In this document: positions 8,904 to 18,041 of the stretch, in pieces | Position numbering within the stretch: position 1 is the first letter of the stretch | Layout of the letters: each line of letters opens with the position of its first letter | Source of the DNA: Chryseobacterium piscicola | GTDB lineage: Bacteria > Bacteroidota > Bacteroidia > Flavobacteriales > Weeksellaceae | NCBI RefSeq assembly: GCF_900156685.1 | Contig: NZ_FTOJ01000005.1 | Span: 211,437 to 275,436 of the forward strand | Length of the DNA stretch: 64,000 nt | Reading direction: 5' to 3' | Translations under genes and position numbers: made by a program | Notes under the pieces: generated by a model | Told to the model about the DNA's origin: nothing | Databases searched by the model: none | The model's input: the letters and a program-made list of their open reading frames with translations, nothing else

Positions 8904-10103
8904 ATGCCAAACATCTCAAACAGAGCTCAGAATATGCCGGCGTCACCGGTTAGAAAGCTGGTTCCATTTGCTCAAAAAGCAAAACAAAACGGTACAAAAG
9001 TATATCACTTAAACATCGGTCAGCCCGATATTGAAACCCCGGAAACAGCACTCAAGGCTTTAAAAAATATTGACCTTAAAGTATTAGAATATGCTCTTTC
9101 TGAAGGGAATTTAGAATACAGAACTGCACTTAGAGACTACTATCATTCACTGGATTTCACAGATCTTACACCAGATAATTTTATCGTTACCAATGGAGGA
9201 TCTGAAGCTTTGAATTTTGCAATCTCTACTCTTTGCGATGATGGTGATGAAGTAATCATTCCTGAACCTTATTACGCCAATTATAATGGTTTTACAAGCA
9301 CATTTAATGTAAATGTTGTAGCTGTTCCTTCTACCATTGATACGGGTTTTGCTCTTCCTCCAATTGAAGAGTTTGAGAAAAAAATAACGGCAAAAACAAG
9401 GGCTATCATAATTTGTAACCCGGGAAATCCTACTGGTTATCTTTACACCCGTGAAGAACTTCAGAAATTAGCAGAAATTGCCTTAAAATACGATATCGTA
9501 ATTATTTCTGATGAAGTTTACAGGGAATATGTTTATGACGGAAAACAGCCAATTTCAATGCTGGCTTTTCCTGAATTAGCAGATAACTGTATCATCATAG
9601 ATTCAGAATCCAAAAGATATTCAATGTGTGGTGTAAGAATCGGTTGTCTGGTTACTCGCTCAAAGAAAATTCATGATGCGGCAATGCTTTTTGCGCAAGC
9701 GAGATTAAGCCCCGTTCTTTTAGGTCAAATTGCAGCTACTGCAGCACACCAAAACGATGGAGCATACATCAGAGCAGTAAGAGAAGAATATACCCATAGA
9801 AGAAATGTCTTAGTAGAACAGTTGAACGCTATTCCGGGAGTAATTTGCCCAAAACCAAAAGGTGCTTTCTATTGCGTAGCTGAGCTTCCGGTAGATGATA
9901 CTGAAGTTTTTGCACAATGGCTTCTAGAAAAATATACAAATAACGGCGAAACTATTATGGTTGCTCCTGCGGGAGGTTTTTACTCTGATCCAGAATTAGG
10001 AAAAAAACAAGTGAGAATAGCTTACGTTCTTAAAGAGCAGGATCTTCGCAGAAGTGCCGAAATTCTTAGAGATGCACTTGAAAAATACAATTCCGAAAGA
10101 TAA
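8904..10103 (+). CDS. PLP-dependent class I/II aminotransferase (aspartate aminotransferase-like)
   Basis: A fold-type I aminotransferase of 399 residues. It shows NIGQPDIETP near the N-terminus (substrate arm), NGGSEALNF (phosphate-binding loop), ICNPGNPTGYLYT (Asn that contacts PLP), ISDEVYREY (Asp for the pyridine nitrogen), and SESKRYSMCGVRIG, whose Lys forms the Schiff base. A C-terminal Arg (KKQVRIAY) would bind the substrate carboxylate. It is an amino-acid:2-oxoacid transaminase; the exact substrate (Asp, aromatic or branched) is not readable. It leads an operon with the lipoprotein gene (26-bp gap) and murB. Confidence 0.85.
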   Translation: MPNISNRAQNMPASPVRKLVPFAQKAKQNGTKVYHLNIGQPDIETPETALKALKNIDLKVLEYALSEGNLEYRTALRDYYHSLDFTDLTPDNFIVTNGGSEALNFAISTLCDDGDEVIIPEPYYANYNGFTSTFNVNVVAVPSTIDTGFALPPIEEFEKKITAKTRAIIICNPGNPTGYLYTREELQKLAEIALKYDIVIISDEVYREYVYDGKQPISMLAFPELADNCIIIDSESKRYSMCGVRIGCLVTRSKKIHDAAMLFAQARLSPVLLGQIAATAAHQNDGAYIRAVREEYTHRRNVLVEQLNAIPGVICPKPKGAFYCVAELPVDDTEVFAQWLLEKYTNNGETIMVAPAGGFYSDPELGKKQVRIAYVLKEQDLRRSAEILRDALEKYNSER

Positions 10104-10129
10104 ATTTTGATTAAAAATAAATATCAGCA

Positions 10130-10600
10130 ATGAAAATATCTGGTTTGAAAATCTTCTTTCCTATGCTTTTATTGCTGATTTTTTCTTGTTCTGAAAAATC
10201 AAAATCTGAAAGAAAAACAACAGGTGAGGAGACTATACAGTACGTCATCTTTTCTAAAGTAGGAGGAAGAGGTGGAAATTATAAAACCATTAAGATTACT
10301 CAGGATTCCATAGTTTTATCTCTCGGAAATACTTCAAAAAACGATCATAAAACTTGGAAAAAGGCATTGTCAGATAAAAATCAAGCAGAAATCTTCGGAA
10401 AATTGAAAATAAATCAGCTTGCCTTTATAAAAAGCTCTGAAAGTGTTCAGGTAAAAGAGGAGGCAGATGAAACTTTTCAAATCAAAACCAGTCGTACGTC
10501 CTATGTTTTTGTAAATGCTTACAACGACGAATACAATTATCGCCAGCTCAAAAACTTTAAAATTCACCTCGAAAAAATTATTCCCAGAGAATACCAATAA
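10130..10600 (+). CDS. Small lipoprotein of unknown function
   Basis: 156 residues with a lipobox (LLIFSC, Cys near residue 21), so it is exported and lipidated. The mature part has a QYVIFSKVGGRGG segment and alternating beta-like stretches, but no family I recognise. It lies between an aminotransferase gene and murB in one direction with gaps of 26 and 1 bp, so it is co-transcribed with them. Whether it serves the envelope is inference. Confidence 0.7.
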   Translation: MKISGLKIFFPMLLLLIFSCSEKSKSERKTTGEETIQYVIFSKVGGRGGNYKTIKITQDSIVLSLGNTSKNDHKTWKKALSDKNQAEIFGKLKINQLAFIKSSESVQVKEEADETFQIKTSRTSYVFVNAYNDEYNYRQLKNFKIHLEKIIPREYQ

Positions 10601-10601
10601 A

Positions 10602-11615
10602 ATGGAAAAACAATTTTCATTACAATCTTTTAATACCTTCGGTGTAGAAGCGAAAGCTAACTATTTTGCAGAGGTAAATTCTATAGAAGAATTAATCCAA
10701 ACCCTGCAACTCTACAGCTCTACAAACCTCCAAATTCTTTTCCTCGGTGGCGGAAGCAATATTCTTTTCACAAAAGATTTTGAAGGAGTGGTTATCAAAT
10801 TAAACTTAAAAGGAATTTCTGAGGAAATTTTAAATGATAATGAAGTGCTGGTTACTGCAAAAGCAGGTGAAAACTGGCATGAATTTGTGCTTCACTGCTT
10901 AAATAAAAACTATGGCGGACTAGAAAACCTTTCTCTTATTCCGGGAAACGTAGGAACATCTCCCATGCAGAATATTGGTGCTTACGGAACTGAAATTAAA
11001 GATGTTTTTGTAAGCTGCAAAGTTTTAAACCGTGAAACAGGAGAGTTGAAGGTTTTTGATCTCGAAAAATGCAGATTTGGTTACAGAGATTCTATTTTTA
11101 AGCAGGAAGAAAAAGGAAAATATGTAATACTTGAAGTTAGTTTTAAATTAACAACGCAGCAGCATACAATCAAAACTGAGTATGGAGTAATTAAAACTGA
11201 ACTACACAATTTAGGAATAGAAAATCCCACCATTCAGGATGTTTCCAAAGCAGTTATTAATATCCGACAAAGCAAACTTCCTGATCCTAAAGAATTGGGA
11301 AATGCCGGAAGTTTCTTTAAAAATCCCACGATTCCTTTGGTTCAATTTGAAGATTTAAAATTAAAATTTGAAAATATTCAGGGCTATCCGAATGGAGATT
11401 TTGTAAAAGTTCCTGCCGGCTGGCTTATCGAGCAATGTGGGTGGAAAGGAAGGCAGATAGGAAATGTTGCATCACACAAACTTCAGGCTCTGGTAATCAT
11501 CAATGCAACCGGAAATGCAACCGGAAAAGAGATTTTCGATTTTTCGACTGAAATTATTAATTCAGTAAAAGAAAAATATGGTATTGAGCTGGAGCGCGAA
11601 GTGAATATTATTTAA
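10602..11615 (+). CDS. murB: UDP-N-acetylenolpyruvoylglucosamine reductase
   Basis: Reduces UDP-GlcNAc-enolpyruvate to UDP-MurNAc in peptidoglycan precursor synthesis, in the cytoplasm with FAD and NADPH. Seen: SFNTFGV near the start, the FAD-binding loop GGGSNILF near residue 47, IPGNVGTSPMQNIGAYGTEI, YRDSIFK, and the catalytic serine segment GSFFKNP. The Tyr-loop insertion and SHKLQALVI tail place it in type I MurB. An ATG at 10602, one base after the previous stop, gives 337 residues, the normal size. An upstream in-frame start at 10515 would overlap the lipoprotein gene and is less likely. Confidence 0.93.
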   Translation: MEKQFSLQSFNTFGVEAKANYFAEVNSIEELIQTLQLYSSTNLQILFLGGGSNILFTKDFEGVVIKLNLKGISEEILNDNEVLVTAKAGENWHEFVLHCLNKNYGGLENLSLIPGNVGTSPMQNIGAYGTEIKDVFVSCKVLNRETGELKVFDLEKCRFGYRDSIFKQEEKGKYVILEVSFKLTTQQHTIKTEYGVIKTELHNLGIENPTIQDVSKAVINIRQSKLPDPKELGNAGSFFKNPTIPLVQFEDLKLKFENIQGYPNGDFVKVPAGWLIEQCGWKGRQIGNVASHKLQALVIINATGNATGKEIFDFSTEIINSVKEKYGIELEREVNII

Positions 11616-11642
11616 AATGATGATATTTACTTTTAAAATAAT

Positions 11643-11682
11643 AAAAAAGCATTCTTTTAATAGGTTAAAAGAATGCTTTTTT
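11643..11682. terminator. Strong bidirectional terminator between murB and the antiporter
   Basis: An 18-bp perfect stem (11643-11660 and 11665-11682) with a TAGG loop, flanked by A6 and T6 tracts. It can stop both the rightward murB and the leftward antiporter transcripts. Confidence 0.85.
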
Positions 11683-11701
11683 ATTAATGGTAAACAAAAG
11701 A

Positions 11702-13990
11702 TTAAGGATTAGAAATAATCAAAGTGGAAGGGATGTCAGATAACCAGAGGCTTTTAGAATCAATCAGTCCGCGCCAGCTTTTTTTGCTAATCAGCATCAG
11801 GTTCTGAGCTTGCAGAAAATCTTTTTCAATTTGTTTTTCGTTGTATAAAGTAATGTGATTTGGAGCCACTTGTTCGATGCTTCTGATGAGCTCTTTCACC
11901 TCAATGTTGTTCTTTATCTGCCCTGCAATATCTAGGATAATAATCTGAGAATTGTTATTATTAATCAGTCTTTTTGCGTATTCTAGCAGATAAAAATCAC
12001 TCAAATTAAATATTGGAATGAAAACTCTGTCTGCAGAAGCAAATTTTCTGTTTACCAAAACACCCACGGGGATATTGGTATTATCCAAAATCTGCAAAGT
12101 AGAATCATCGAACGGAGAATTATTAAAAATATTGCTTTTTCCTTTTACGGTATTGAGTAGTTTTTCAGGATTAATAATTTTTGTGGTAAAACCGAGAAGT
12201 CTTCCGAGCAAACTTCCTTCATACATTGATTTCCCGAGCATAATTAAAAGAAGATCGTAATTTCCTTTATTTGAAATGCTTGTAAGGTCATTTTCTATAT
12301 CAGTAGAAACTTTAAAGAGTGTTGTTACTTCAAGTGAAAGCTCCTTTGAAGTTTCAATGACGTTTTTAAACTGTTCTTTTTCGAAATCTTCTATATCAAA
12401 AGCGTGCAGTTCGTCTACAGGAGCAATATTCATGGCGGTAATATTCTTGTTACTATGCATTTTGCGGCTGAGATTATCGGCGAGTTTTAGCAATGTACTT
12501 CCAGATTCCGGAGTTTCAAAAGACAGAAGAATTCTGTATTTCGCATCATTTTCGTCATTTTCTTCCTCTTCCAATGAAGATTTATTTCCTTTAAATAAAT
12601 AATTAATGAGATCAAGACAAGGTCCGGTCATAAACGTGGTAAATAATGCCATGATGACGAGCATTGCAAACAATTCTGGTCCTAAAACGCCTAAATCATA
12701 TCCTATGTTCAATACAATCAGCTCTGTCAGTCCTCTTGTATTCATCAAAGCACCAATTGTAAGACTGTCTTTCCAGCTTAATTTTAAAAATCTGGCCGTT
12801 AAAGCACTTCCTACAAATTTTCCTATGACGGCGGTAAGTATAATAAATCCACCTATTTTCCAGAGATGTAAATCATTTAATAACCCAATTTGTGTTCTTA
12901 AACCCGTGAATACGAAGAATAACGGAAGCAATAAAACTAAAGCAACATCTTCAATTTTTTCTATGAAAAGGTTTCGGAATTTCACGTTTTCCGGCATTAT
13001 TGCACCCGCCATAAAAGCTCCAAACAGGGCATGTATTCCGATAACTTCTGTTGCGTACGATGAGATAATCAATATTAAGAAAAACACGGCTACTAAACCT
13101 TTGCTTATAAAACCTTTACCTTTTTGAGATTCTGCAATTCTATGTAAGAATGGTCTCACCGCTTTAATCATGATAAAAACATACACAATCGCCAAGATAA
13201 TTACGAAAATAGATCCTGAAAAAGATCCTGCTTTTACCACCGCAATTACGGCTGCCAAAATACACCATGCAGTGATGTCGTCGGCTGCTGCACAAGTGAT
13301 AACAACGGTTCCAATTTTAGTTTTATGAAGGTTTCGTTCTTGTACAATTCTTGCAAGAACCGGAAATGCGGTAATGCTCATTGCAATCGCTATAAATAAA
13401 GCAAATGAACTGAACTGAATTCCTTCCGGCGCAAACTCTTTATAAATAAAATAAGACAAACCAACTCCCAATGCAAAAGGTATGATTATACTTGCGTGGC
13501 TGATTACAACTGCATCGTGTGCTTTTTTTCTTAAAACACTCAAATCGAGTTCCATTCCTACGATGTACATGAAGAGAATTAAACCAATCTGACTTAAAAA
13601 CTGTAAATTTCCTAAGGATTCTTTCGGGAAAATAAATGCTGAAAGTTCGGGAAAATAAAAACCAAAAAGGGAAGGCCCTAAAACAATACCTGCAATCATT
13701 TCGCCGATAACGGAAGGTTGTTTTAGTTTAACGCAGATCCAGCCGAATAGTTTTGCCACCATGATTATGGTAACAATTTGTGTAAGCAAAAGTGCTAATG
13801 GATGATGCAGATTAGATAAAAAAGAATCGGTAAATGTTTCCCACATCGTATTTCCGGTAGCTTTGTTTACCGGAATTTTTTCTCCAATTTCAAGGGTTTT
13901 TCCTTCTACAAAAAAACAATACATCAATGCCGAGAAAAAGATAATCGTCGCTACATAAAAAATAATATTTCTATATTTCCCCATAATCAT
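11702..13990 (-). CDS. Cation:proton antiporter (CPA2/KefB type) with C-terminal USP-like domain
   Basis: 762 residues, an inner-membrane protein. After an N-terminal membrane segment (about residues 8-26) comes a Na+/H+-exchanger domain of about 12 membrane helices (residues ~65-475). It carries GEMIAGIVLGPSLFG near residue 95, the ion-site Asp pair in CAAADDITAW near 235, and the MNTRGLTELIVLNIG motif near 415. An acidic linker (EEEENDEND) leads to a ~270-residue cytoplasmic region like universal-stress-type nucleotide-binding domains. Many Bacteroidota antiporters have this layout. The ion (Na+ or K+) is not readable. ATGs at 13990 and 13984 are both possible starts. The 369-bp interval 13990-14359 has no gene. 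Confidence 0.85.
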   Translation of the reverse strand: MIMGKYRNIIFYVATIIFFSALMYCFFVEGKTLEIGEKIPVNKATGNTMWETFTDSFLSNLHHPLALLLTQIVTIIMVAKLFGWICVKLKQPSVIGEMIAGIVLGPSLFGFYFPELSAFIFPKESLGNLQFLSQIGLILFMYIVGMELDLSVLRKKAHDAVVISHASIIIPFALGVGLSYFIYKEFAPEGIQFSSFALFIAIAMSITAFPVLARIVQERNLHKTKIGTVVITCAAADDITAWCILAAVIAVVKAGSFSGSIFVIILAIVYVFIMIKAVRPFLHRIAESQKGKGFISKGLVAVFFLILIISSYATEVIGIHALFGAFMAGAIMPENVKFRNLFIEKIEDVALVLLLPLFFVFTGLRTQIGLLNDLHLWKIGGFIILTAVIGKFVGSALTARFLKLSWKDSLTIGALMNTRGLTELIVLNIGYDLGVLGPELFAMLVIMALFTTFMTGPCLDLINYLFKGNKSSLEEEENDENDAKYRILLSFETPESGSTLLKLADNLSRKMHSNKNITAMNIAPVDELHAFDIEDFEKEQFKNVIETSKELSLEVTTLFKVSTDIENDLTSISNKGNYDLLLIMLGKSMYEGSLLGRLLGFTTKIINPEKLLNTVKGKSNIFNNSPFDDSTLQILDNTNIPVGVLVNRKFASADRVFIPIFNLSDFYLLEYAKRLINNNNSQIIILDIAGQIKNNIEVKELIRSIEQVAPNHITLYNEKQIEKDFLQAQNLMLISKKSWRGLIDSKSLWLSDIPSTLIISNP

Positions 13991-14278
13991 TAGTCATTTT
14001 ATTAAAGTGCAAATTTCATAAGAATAAACGGATGTTTGAACTCTGTTTTTTTGAAATGTAACAAATACTAAAAATAATGTAATGAAAACTATTTTGACGC
14101 AAGAAGAAAAACGATTTCTTTTACCTGATGACCAATAATGAAAGACTCAGGAAGTGAAAATTTATATAATAGATGTATTTTTTTTTGAATACTTCCAATG
14201 CTTAAAAATCTAAAATTTCGGATATTGGCTGCCTATTAATGTATTGATGATTTTAAAAAAGAGTGCTAAACGAGCAGT

Positions 14279-14349
14279 AGTGATAAAATCCGTATGAGCT
14301 TCGTGTTGATATTACAGGATTATTATGAAAAGCAGACAGTGATAAAATC
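14279..14349. repeat. Short direct repeat upstream of the antiporter
   Basis: AGTGATAAAATC occurs at 14279-14290 and again at 14338-14349, each preceded by GCAG. Function unknown. It lies between the LytTR regulator stop and the antiporter start, both on the minus strand. Confidence 0.4.
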
Positions 14350-14358
14350 TTTCACACG

Positions 14359-15069
14359 CTATTTCCCAAACATTTCCATTATAGAATTTCGGTAAGTTTC
14401 GCCAATTTGCAGCTTCAAAAAATGATCTGATCCTGTAGAAATAGTCGTGATAATTTCGTTGGTAGATAAAACTTTTACAGAAGACAAAGCAATGATTTCT
14501 TTTTTGTTGACTTGTGCAAAATCTTTCGGCGGAAGCATTTCCAAAAGAGATTTGAAATTGAGGTTTTTAAGGACAATTACCGTTCCGTCTTTCAGTATAA
14601 TATCTTTATCGCGGCTGTCGATTTCGGAGGTTTTGATGTAAGAAATCTGTTCAGTGAATATTGTAGATTTACCGATGTTGGTATTCCATTCTATGAATTC
14701 TTTTTTGTGAGTTTTTGTTAAAATAATTTTAGCTTTTTCGAATGCCTGTATCAGTCTTTCAATTTTAATTGGTTTTCTTACATAATCCACCACATTCAAA
14801 TCATAGGCTTCGGCTGCGTATTCTTTATAGGCTGTCGTAAAAATAATTTTTTTGGAACCTGAGATAAGCTCGGCAACCTGTAAACCTGTCATTCCTGTCA
14901 TTTCAATATCCAAAATACAGAGATTGCAGTCTATGTTTTCTATTTCGCTCAGGAAGATTTTAGGGTCATTAAAAGCCTTTACCACTTCTACATCTTCTAT
15001 TTGTTCGCACAAGAGTTTTAGGTAGCTTATTGCCAGCAATTCATCATCAAGAATAACGCATTTTATCAT
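14359..15069 (-). CDS. LytTR-family response regulator
   Basis: 236 residues. The N-terminal receiver domain (1-120) has the acidic pair in ILDDE, the phosphoacceptor Asp in LCILDIEMTGMTG, the Thr in IFTTAYK and the Lys in VRKPIK. The C-terminal ~100 residues are a LytTR DNA-binding domain (IKTSEIDSRDKDIILKDGTVIVL, then FAQVNKKEIIALSSV). It pairs with the histidine kinase just upstream, whose coding region it overlaps by 23 bp. Targets are unknown. Confidence 0.88.
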   Translation of the reverse strand: MIKCVILDDELLAISYLKLLCEQIEDVEVVKAFNDPKIFLSEIENIDCNLCILDIEMTGMTGLQVAELISGSKKIIFTTAYKEYAAEAYDLNVVDYVRKPIKIERLIQAFEKAKIILTKTHKKEFIEWNTNIGKSTIFTEQISYIKTSEIDSRDKDIILKDGTVIVLKNLNFKSLLEMLPPKDFAQVNKKEIIALSSVKVLSTNEIITTISTGSDHFLKLQIGETYRNSIMEMFGK

Positions 15070-15817
15070 AGAATTTGCCTAAATTGATTGTTAATTCTGC
15101 CGTGAAGACACCGTTTTTTGAATTTTTCTGAAGGGTGTAAAAATTATTATAAATCATTTTCAATCTCTGATCTAGAGACTGACTTCCGAACCCGCTGTGG
15201 TCTTTATGAAGAATGGTTTTCAAAGAAGCTTTATTGCTTACTTTCATAGAAAATATTCCGCCATTAAGCTCCATTTGAATAGAAATAAATGAATCTTGTG
15301 CTAGAAAATCGGTATGTTTAAAGGCATTTTCAATTAAATCAACAGAAATAAGCGGGGCAAAAACTTTTTCCTCAAAAACAGAATCAGATTTATCAATTTT
15401 AGATTTAATTCTGAAATCAAAAAGCGGGTTCACCTTTATTTTATTGATTTCGATGAGGCTTATAGCAAAACTCAATTCCTCTTTCGGACTCACAAATTTG
15501 TTATTGCTTTCATAGAGAATATAGTCTAAGACATTCGCCAGTTTATCGAGTGACATATAGGTTTGGTAGGCGTGAGACTGTACAGAATTCAGAATGTTTT
15601 TAAATAAATGAGGATTCAGCTTCGTTCCGATGTGTTCTAATTGTACTTCATTCAGTCTATTTTGAATGAGTTTATTGCTTTCAGAAAGCTTGATGTTTTT
15701 ATTCTTTAAATGCTGATTTCGGCCAAAAAGATAAATACTTAAACTCAAAAATAAAAATAGGATAAAAACTACAATAAAAATCAGATAGTCTTGAATCAAG
15801 TAGAGATTGTCTTCCAT
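15047..15817 (-). CDS. LytS-type sensor histidine kinase (His_kinase family)
   Basis: 256 residues. One membrane segment (about residues 8-30) is followed by a short coiled linker. Then comes the compact His_kinase domain: the phosphoacceptor His in LNPHLFKNILNSV, an N box in ENAFKHTDF and a G box in GFGSQSLDQRLKMIY. There is no separate sensor domain, so the input is likely the membrane segment or a partner. It overlaps the response-regulator gene, which fixes the pair. It lies at the end of an ald - small gene - kinase - regulator series. Confidence 0.85.
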   Translation of the reverse strand: MEDNLYLIQDYLIFIVVFILFLFLSLSIYLFGRNQHLKNKNIKLSESNKLIQNRLNEVQLEHIGTKLNPHLFKNILNSVQSHAYQTYMSLDKLANVLDYILYESNNKFVSPKEELSFAISLIEINKIKVNPLFDFRIKSKIDKSDSVFEEKVFAPLISVDLIENAFKHTDFLAQDSFISIQMELNGGIFSMKVSNKASLKTILHKDHSGFGSQSLDQRLKMIYNNFYTLQKNSKNGVFTAELTINLGKFYDKMRYS

Positions 15818-15838
15818 TCTGGAGGATATTTAAACAGT

Positions 15839-16210
15839 CTATTTAAGCTTTTTCAAAGAATTCAAAACTGCTTTTTCTGCACATTTTTCAAAAGTAATCT
15901 CAAACTTAGGATTTTTCTCAGGATAGGTCAGTAAGTAGCTTGGGCAGGGTTTTTTCTGCGTATTGCTGCGGTCAAAATCTATTTTTCCTAGAGTAATGAT
16001 ACTGTCTTTTAGAAATTTTTCTTCCACTTTTAAAGCCATCATTTCAGCTTTAAAGTTATCGGAATATTGAAATTCTTTAGAAAGTGTTTCGGCAATGACG
16101 CGGCTGTTGGGCAAATAACCGCTACAGCTTGCACCTTTGGCATTTAAAACAAAAAATACGATGATAAAACCGGGAAGAAGCCCGATTGTGAAAAATTTTA
16201 TTTTTTTCAT
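15839..16210 (-). CDS. Small exported protein of unknown function
   Basis: 123 residues, with one N-terminal hydrophobic segment (about 5-25, ending NAKG) that may be a signal peptide or anchor. It has Cys at three places (ASCSGYLP, KPCPSYLL, FEKCAEKA), which could form disulfides if periplasmic. No family recognised. Its ATG directly abuts the ald stop at 16211, and the kinase gene starts 21 bp beyond, so all are probably one transcript. Confidence 0.6.
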   Translation of the reverse strand: MKKIKFFTIGLLPGFIIVFFVLNAKGASCSGYLPNSRVIAETLSKEFQYSDNFKAEMMALKVEEKFLKDSIITLGKIDFDRSNTQKKPCPSYLLTYPEKNPKFEITFEKCAEKAVLNSLKKLK

Positions 16211-17404
16211 TTAGAAAAGTAAAAGATTGATATCATGATAAGTAAGCCCAAAACGGTCGCAAATCACTTTTTTTGTATGTCTACCTTTGTACATATAAAG
16301 GCTCTGTTTCATTTCGTTTCTTTTGTGAAGCATATTTTCAAAACCACCTTCTTCATCATAATTTAAGATATAAGACAAGAAAAAATTAGAGATAGCTTTG
16401 GTTGTTGTACGCGGCATTTTTGAGGTAAGATTCGGTAATCCACAGTGAATAACGCCGTGTTTTATGATATAAGGATCATCCATTGTAGTAAGCTCAGATG
16501 TTTCTATTACTTTTCCGTTATCGATGGTAATATCTATTATAACAGTTCCTTTTTTCATGTTTGCCACCATTTCTTCGGTCACAATTGGCATCATATTCAT
16601 TCTCGGTAATGCCCCGATTACTACATCTGCACGTCTCAATGCTTTTTTAAGTTCTTTCGGATCTATGATTGACGTTGGCACTCTGCTGTCAACCAACGTG
16701 TGAAGTCTTCTTAGTTTTGATAGTGAGTTGTCGAAAACCCTAACGCTGGCTCCCAGTCCTATAGCGGCTTTTGTTGCAAATTCTCCTACAATTCCAGCTC
16801 CTATAATGACTACTTCTGCTGGTCTTACACCAGTAATTCCGCCAAGCATCAAACCGTTTGAAAGCGCTAAAAGTTCTGAGGCATATAAAATAGAAACCGT
16901 ACCCGCAATTTCGCCAATTAATCTTACAAGAGCCAATTGTTTGTATTCGTCTGAGATAAATTCAAAAGCAATGGCATTTATTTTTTTCTCCGCAAGTCTG
17001 CAGAAATAATCTTTGTCTCTAAGGTTAATCTGTAATGCTGAAACCAAATAAGTATTAGGTTTTAAGTACTCGATTTCTTCGTCAGTTGGCGGATTTATTT
17101 TTAATACTAAATCTTGCCCAAAAGCCTCTTTCGCATCGTTGGTAATTCTTGCTCCAGATTCAGAGTATTGAAGATCGGTAAAAAAAGATCCTTGTCCGGC
17201 ACCAGCTTCTATAATGATTTCGTGGCCGTGTTCTACCAAAACCTGTACCGCATCTGGGGTAATGCAAGTACGCCTTTCGTTGAGGCAAGTTTCTTTGGGA
17301 ATTCCTATACTAAACTGTTTACCTTTTTTGATGACCTCAAGTTTTTCTTCTTTAGGCATCAGATCTTCTTCTGTAAACGGAGTAAAAATATTGGTGGTGC
17401 TCAT
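16211..17404 (-). CDS. ald: Alanine dehydrogenase
   Basis: 397 residues. NAD-dependent oxidative deamination of L-alanine to pyruvate and ammonia, in the cytoplasm. The N-terminal catalytic domain has the family opening IGIPKETCLNERRTCITPDAV and a conserved EAGAG loop. The NAD domain carries VVIIGAGIVGEFATKAA with an acidic residue (VFDNS) after the second strand. Family-typical segments KGTVIIDITIDNGK and IHCGLPNLTSKMPRT follow. The N-terminus (MSTTNIFTPFTEEDLMPKEEKLEV) is longer than in E. coli-type enzymes but common in Bacteroidota. The promoter is at 17460-17489, inside the end of tsaE. The leader has a small hairpin. Confidence 0.88.
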   Translation of the reverse strand: MSTTNIFTPFTEEDLMPKEEKLEVIKKGKQFSIGIPKETCLNERRTCITPDAVQVLVEHGHEIIIEAGAGQGSFFTDLQYSESGARITNDAKEAFGQDLVLKINPPTDEEIEYLKPNTYLVSALQINLRDKDYFCRLAEKKINAIAFEFISDEYKQLALVRLIGEIAGTVSILYASELLALSNGLMLGGITGVRPAEVVIIGAGIVGEFATKAAIGLGASVRVFDNSLSKLRRLHTLVDSRVPTSIIDPKELKKALRRADVVIGALPRMNMMPIVTEEMVANMKKGTVIIDITIDNGKVIETSELTTMDDPYIIKHGVIHCGLPNLTSKMPRTTTKAISNFFLSYILNYDEEGGFENMLHKRNEMKQSLYMYKGRHTKKVICDRFGLTYHDINLLLF

Positions 17405-17421
17405 TTTTCGGGATGGATTTT

Positions 17422-17447
17422 GACTGACAAAAAATTAAAAATCAGTC
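17422..17447 (-). promoter_or_regulatory. Hairpin in the ald leader
   Basis: GACTGA (17422-17427) and TCAGTC (17442-17447) can pair across a 14-nt A/T loop in the leader RNA, about 20 nt before the ald start. It could be a weak tsaE terminator or a leader structure. The stem is only 6 bp. Confidence 0.35.
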
Positions 17448-17459
17448 GGTTTCACAAGG

Positions 17460-17489
17460 CAAATATACAGAATATTTATTCGAATTCAA
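17460..17489 (-). promoter_or_regulatory. Promoter of ald inside the tsaE 3' end
   Basis: On the minus strand TTG (17489-17487), a 19-nt spacer and TATATTTG (17467-17460) match the Bacteroidota consensus. The predicted start near 17453 leaves a leader of about 50 nt. The -33 box lies inside the last codons of tsaE. Confidence 0.6.
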
Positions 17490-17883
17490 TTTCTCTTGTC
17501 TCGCCGTTATTTTCAATATTCATGGTATGAAAGCCAAGTCCGTGAAGTTCTTCTTCATACACTTCAGGCCATTCTATAATGCAAAGAAAAGAGTTGTCTA
17601 GATATTCTTCAATGCCAATGTCATACACTTCTTCAATGTTTTTTAAACGGTACAAATCAAAGTGAAATACTTTTCCTTTAGGAGAATCGTATTCATTCAC
17701 AATAGAGTAAGTGGGAGAGTTGACCTCGTCTTCACTGCCCAAATTTTTCATTAAGATTTGTGTAAATGTGGTTTTCCCTGCGCCTAAATTTCCTTTTAAT
17801 AAAAGAATATTGTGCTTCAATTGTGGCAAAATTTCGGCGGCCACATCCTGCCATTGTTCTAATTTTCTGATCTCGAAATGCAT
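17476..17883 (-). CDS. tsaE: tRNA threonylcarbamoyladenosine biosynthesis ATPase TsaE
   Basis: The P-loop partner of TsaB/TsaD that makes the t6A37 modification of ANN-decoding tRNAs. Seen: Walker A LLKGNLGAGKTTFTQ near residue 29, SPTYSIVNEY and VFHFDLYRL, all TsaE signatures. An ATG at 17883 gives 135 residues, the family size. A further upstream ATG at 17940 would add 19 residues (MKSFERAKRL...) not usual for the family. tsaB and tsaD are not in the window. Confidence 0.88.
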   Translation of the reverse strand: MHFEIRKLEQWQDVAAEILPQLKHNILLLKGNLGAGKTTFTQILMKNLGSEDEVNSPTYSIVNEYDSPKGKVFHFDLYRLKNIEEVYDIGIEEYLDNSFLCIIEWPEVYEEELHGLGFHTMNIENNGETREIEFE

Positions 17884-17997
17884 GTAGTTTATTTGAGGCT
17901 GTAAAATTAGCAAACGTTTTGCTCTTTCAAAACTTTTCATTCAGGAATACTTAAAGCTTTGAAAATTTAATCATTTTTAAGTGTTTACAGAATTAGA

Positions 17998-18026
17998 TTT
18001 GATTATAAAAATACAACTTAAATTTG
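17998..18026 (+). promoter_or_regulatory. Promoter of dnaG
   Basis: TTTG (17998-18001), a 17-nt spacer and TAAATTTG (18019-18026) match both boxes. A second -7-like TATTTTTG at 18029-18036 ends 5 bp before the ATG and would give an almost leaderless mRNA. Transcription from the first box starts near 18032. Confidence 0.65.
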
Positions 18027-18041
18027 CCTATTTTTGCCTAA

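Noticed and set aside
10515..10601. A longer murB start
   Set aside because: These codons lie inside the end of the lipoprotein gene, and the ATG at 10602 gives the family length and correct N-terminus.
12606..13127. A 173-residue plus-strand frame in the antiporter gene
   Set aside because: It runs opposite the antiporter's membrane helices, and there is no promoter or ribosome site; it arises from the reversed hydrophobic codons.
13991..14358. A gene in the 368-bp spacer upstream of the antiporter
   Set aside because: No frame longer than about 60 codons with a start signal or family resemblance was seen; only a short direct repeat.
17884..17940. A longer tsaE start at 17940
   Set aside because: The extra 19 residues are not usual for TsaE; the ATG at 17883 gives the family length.
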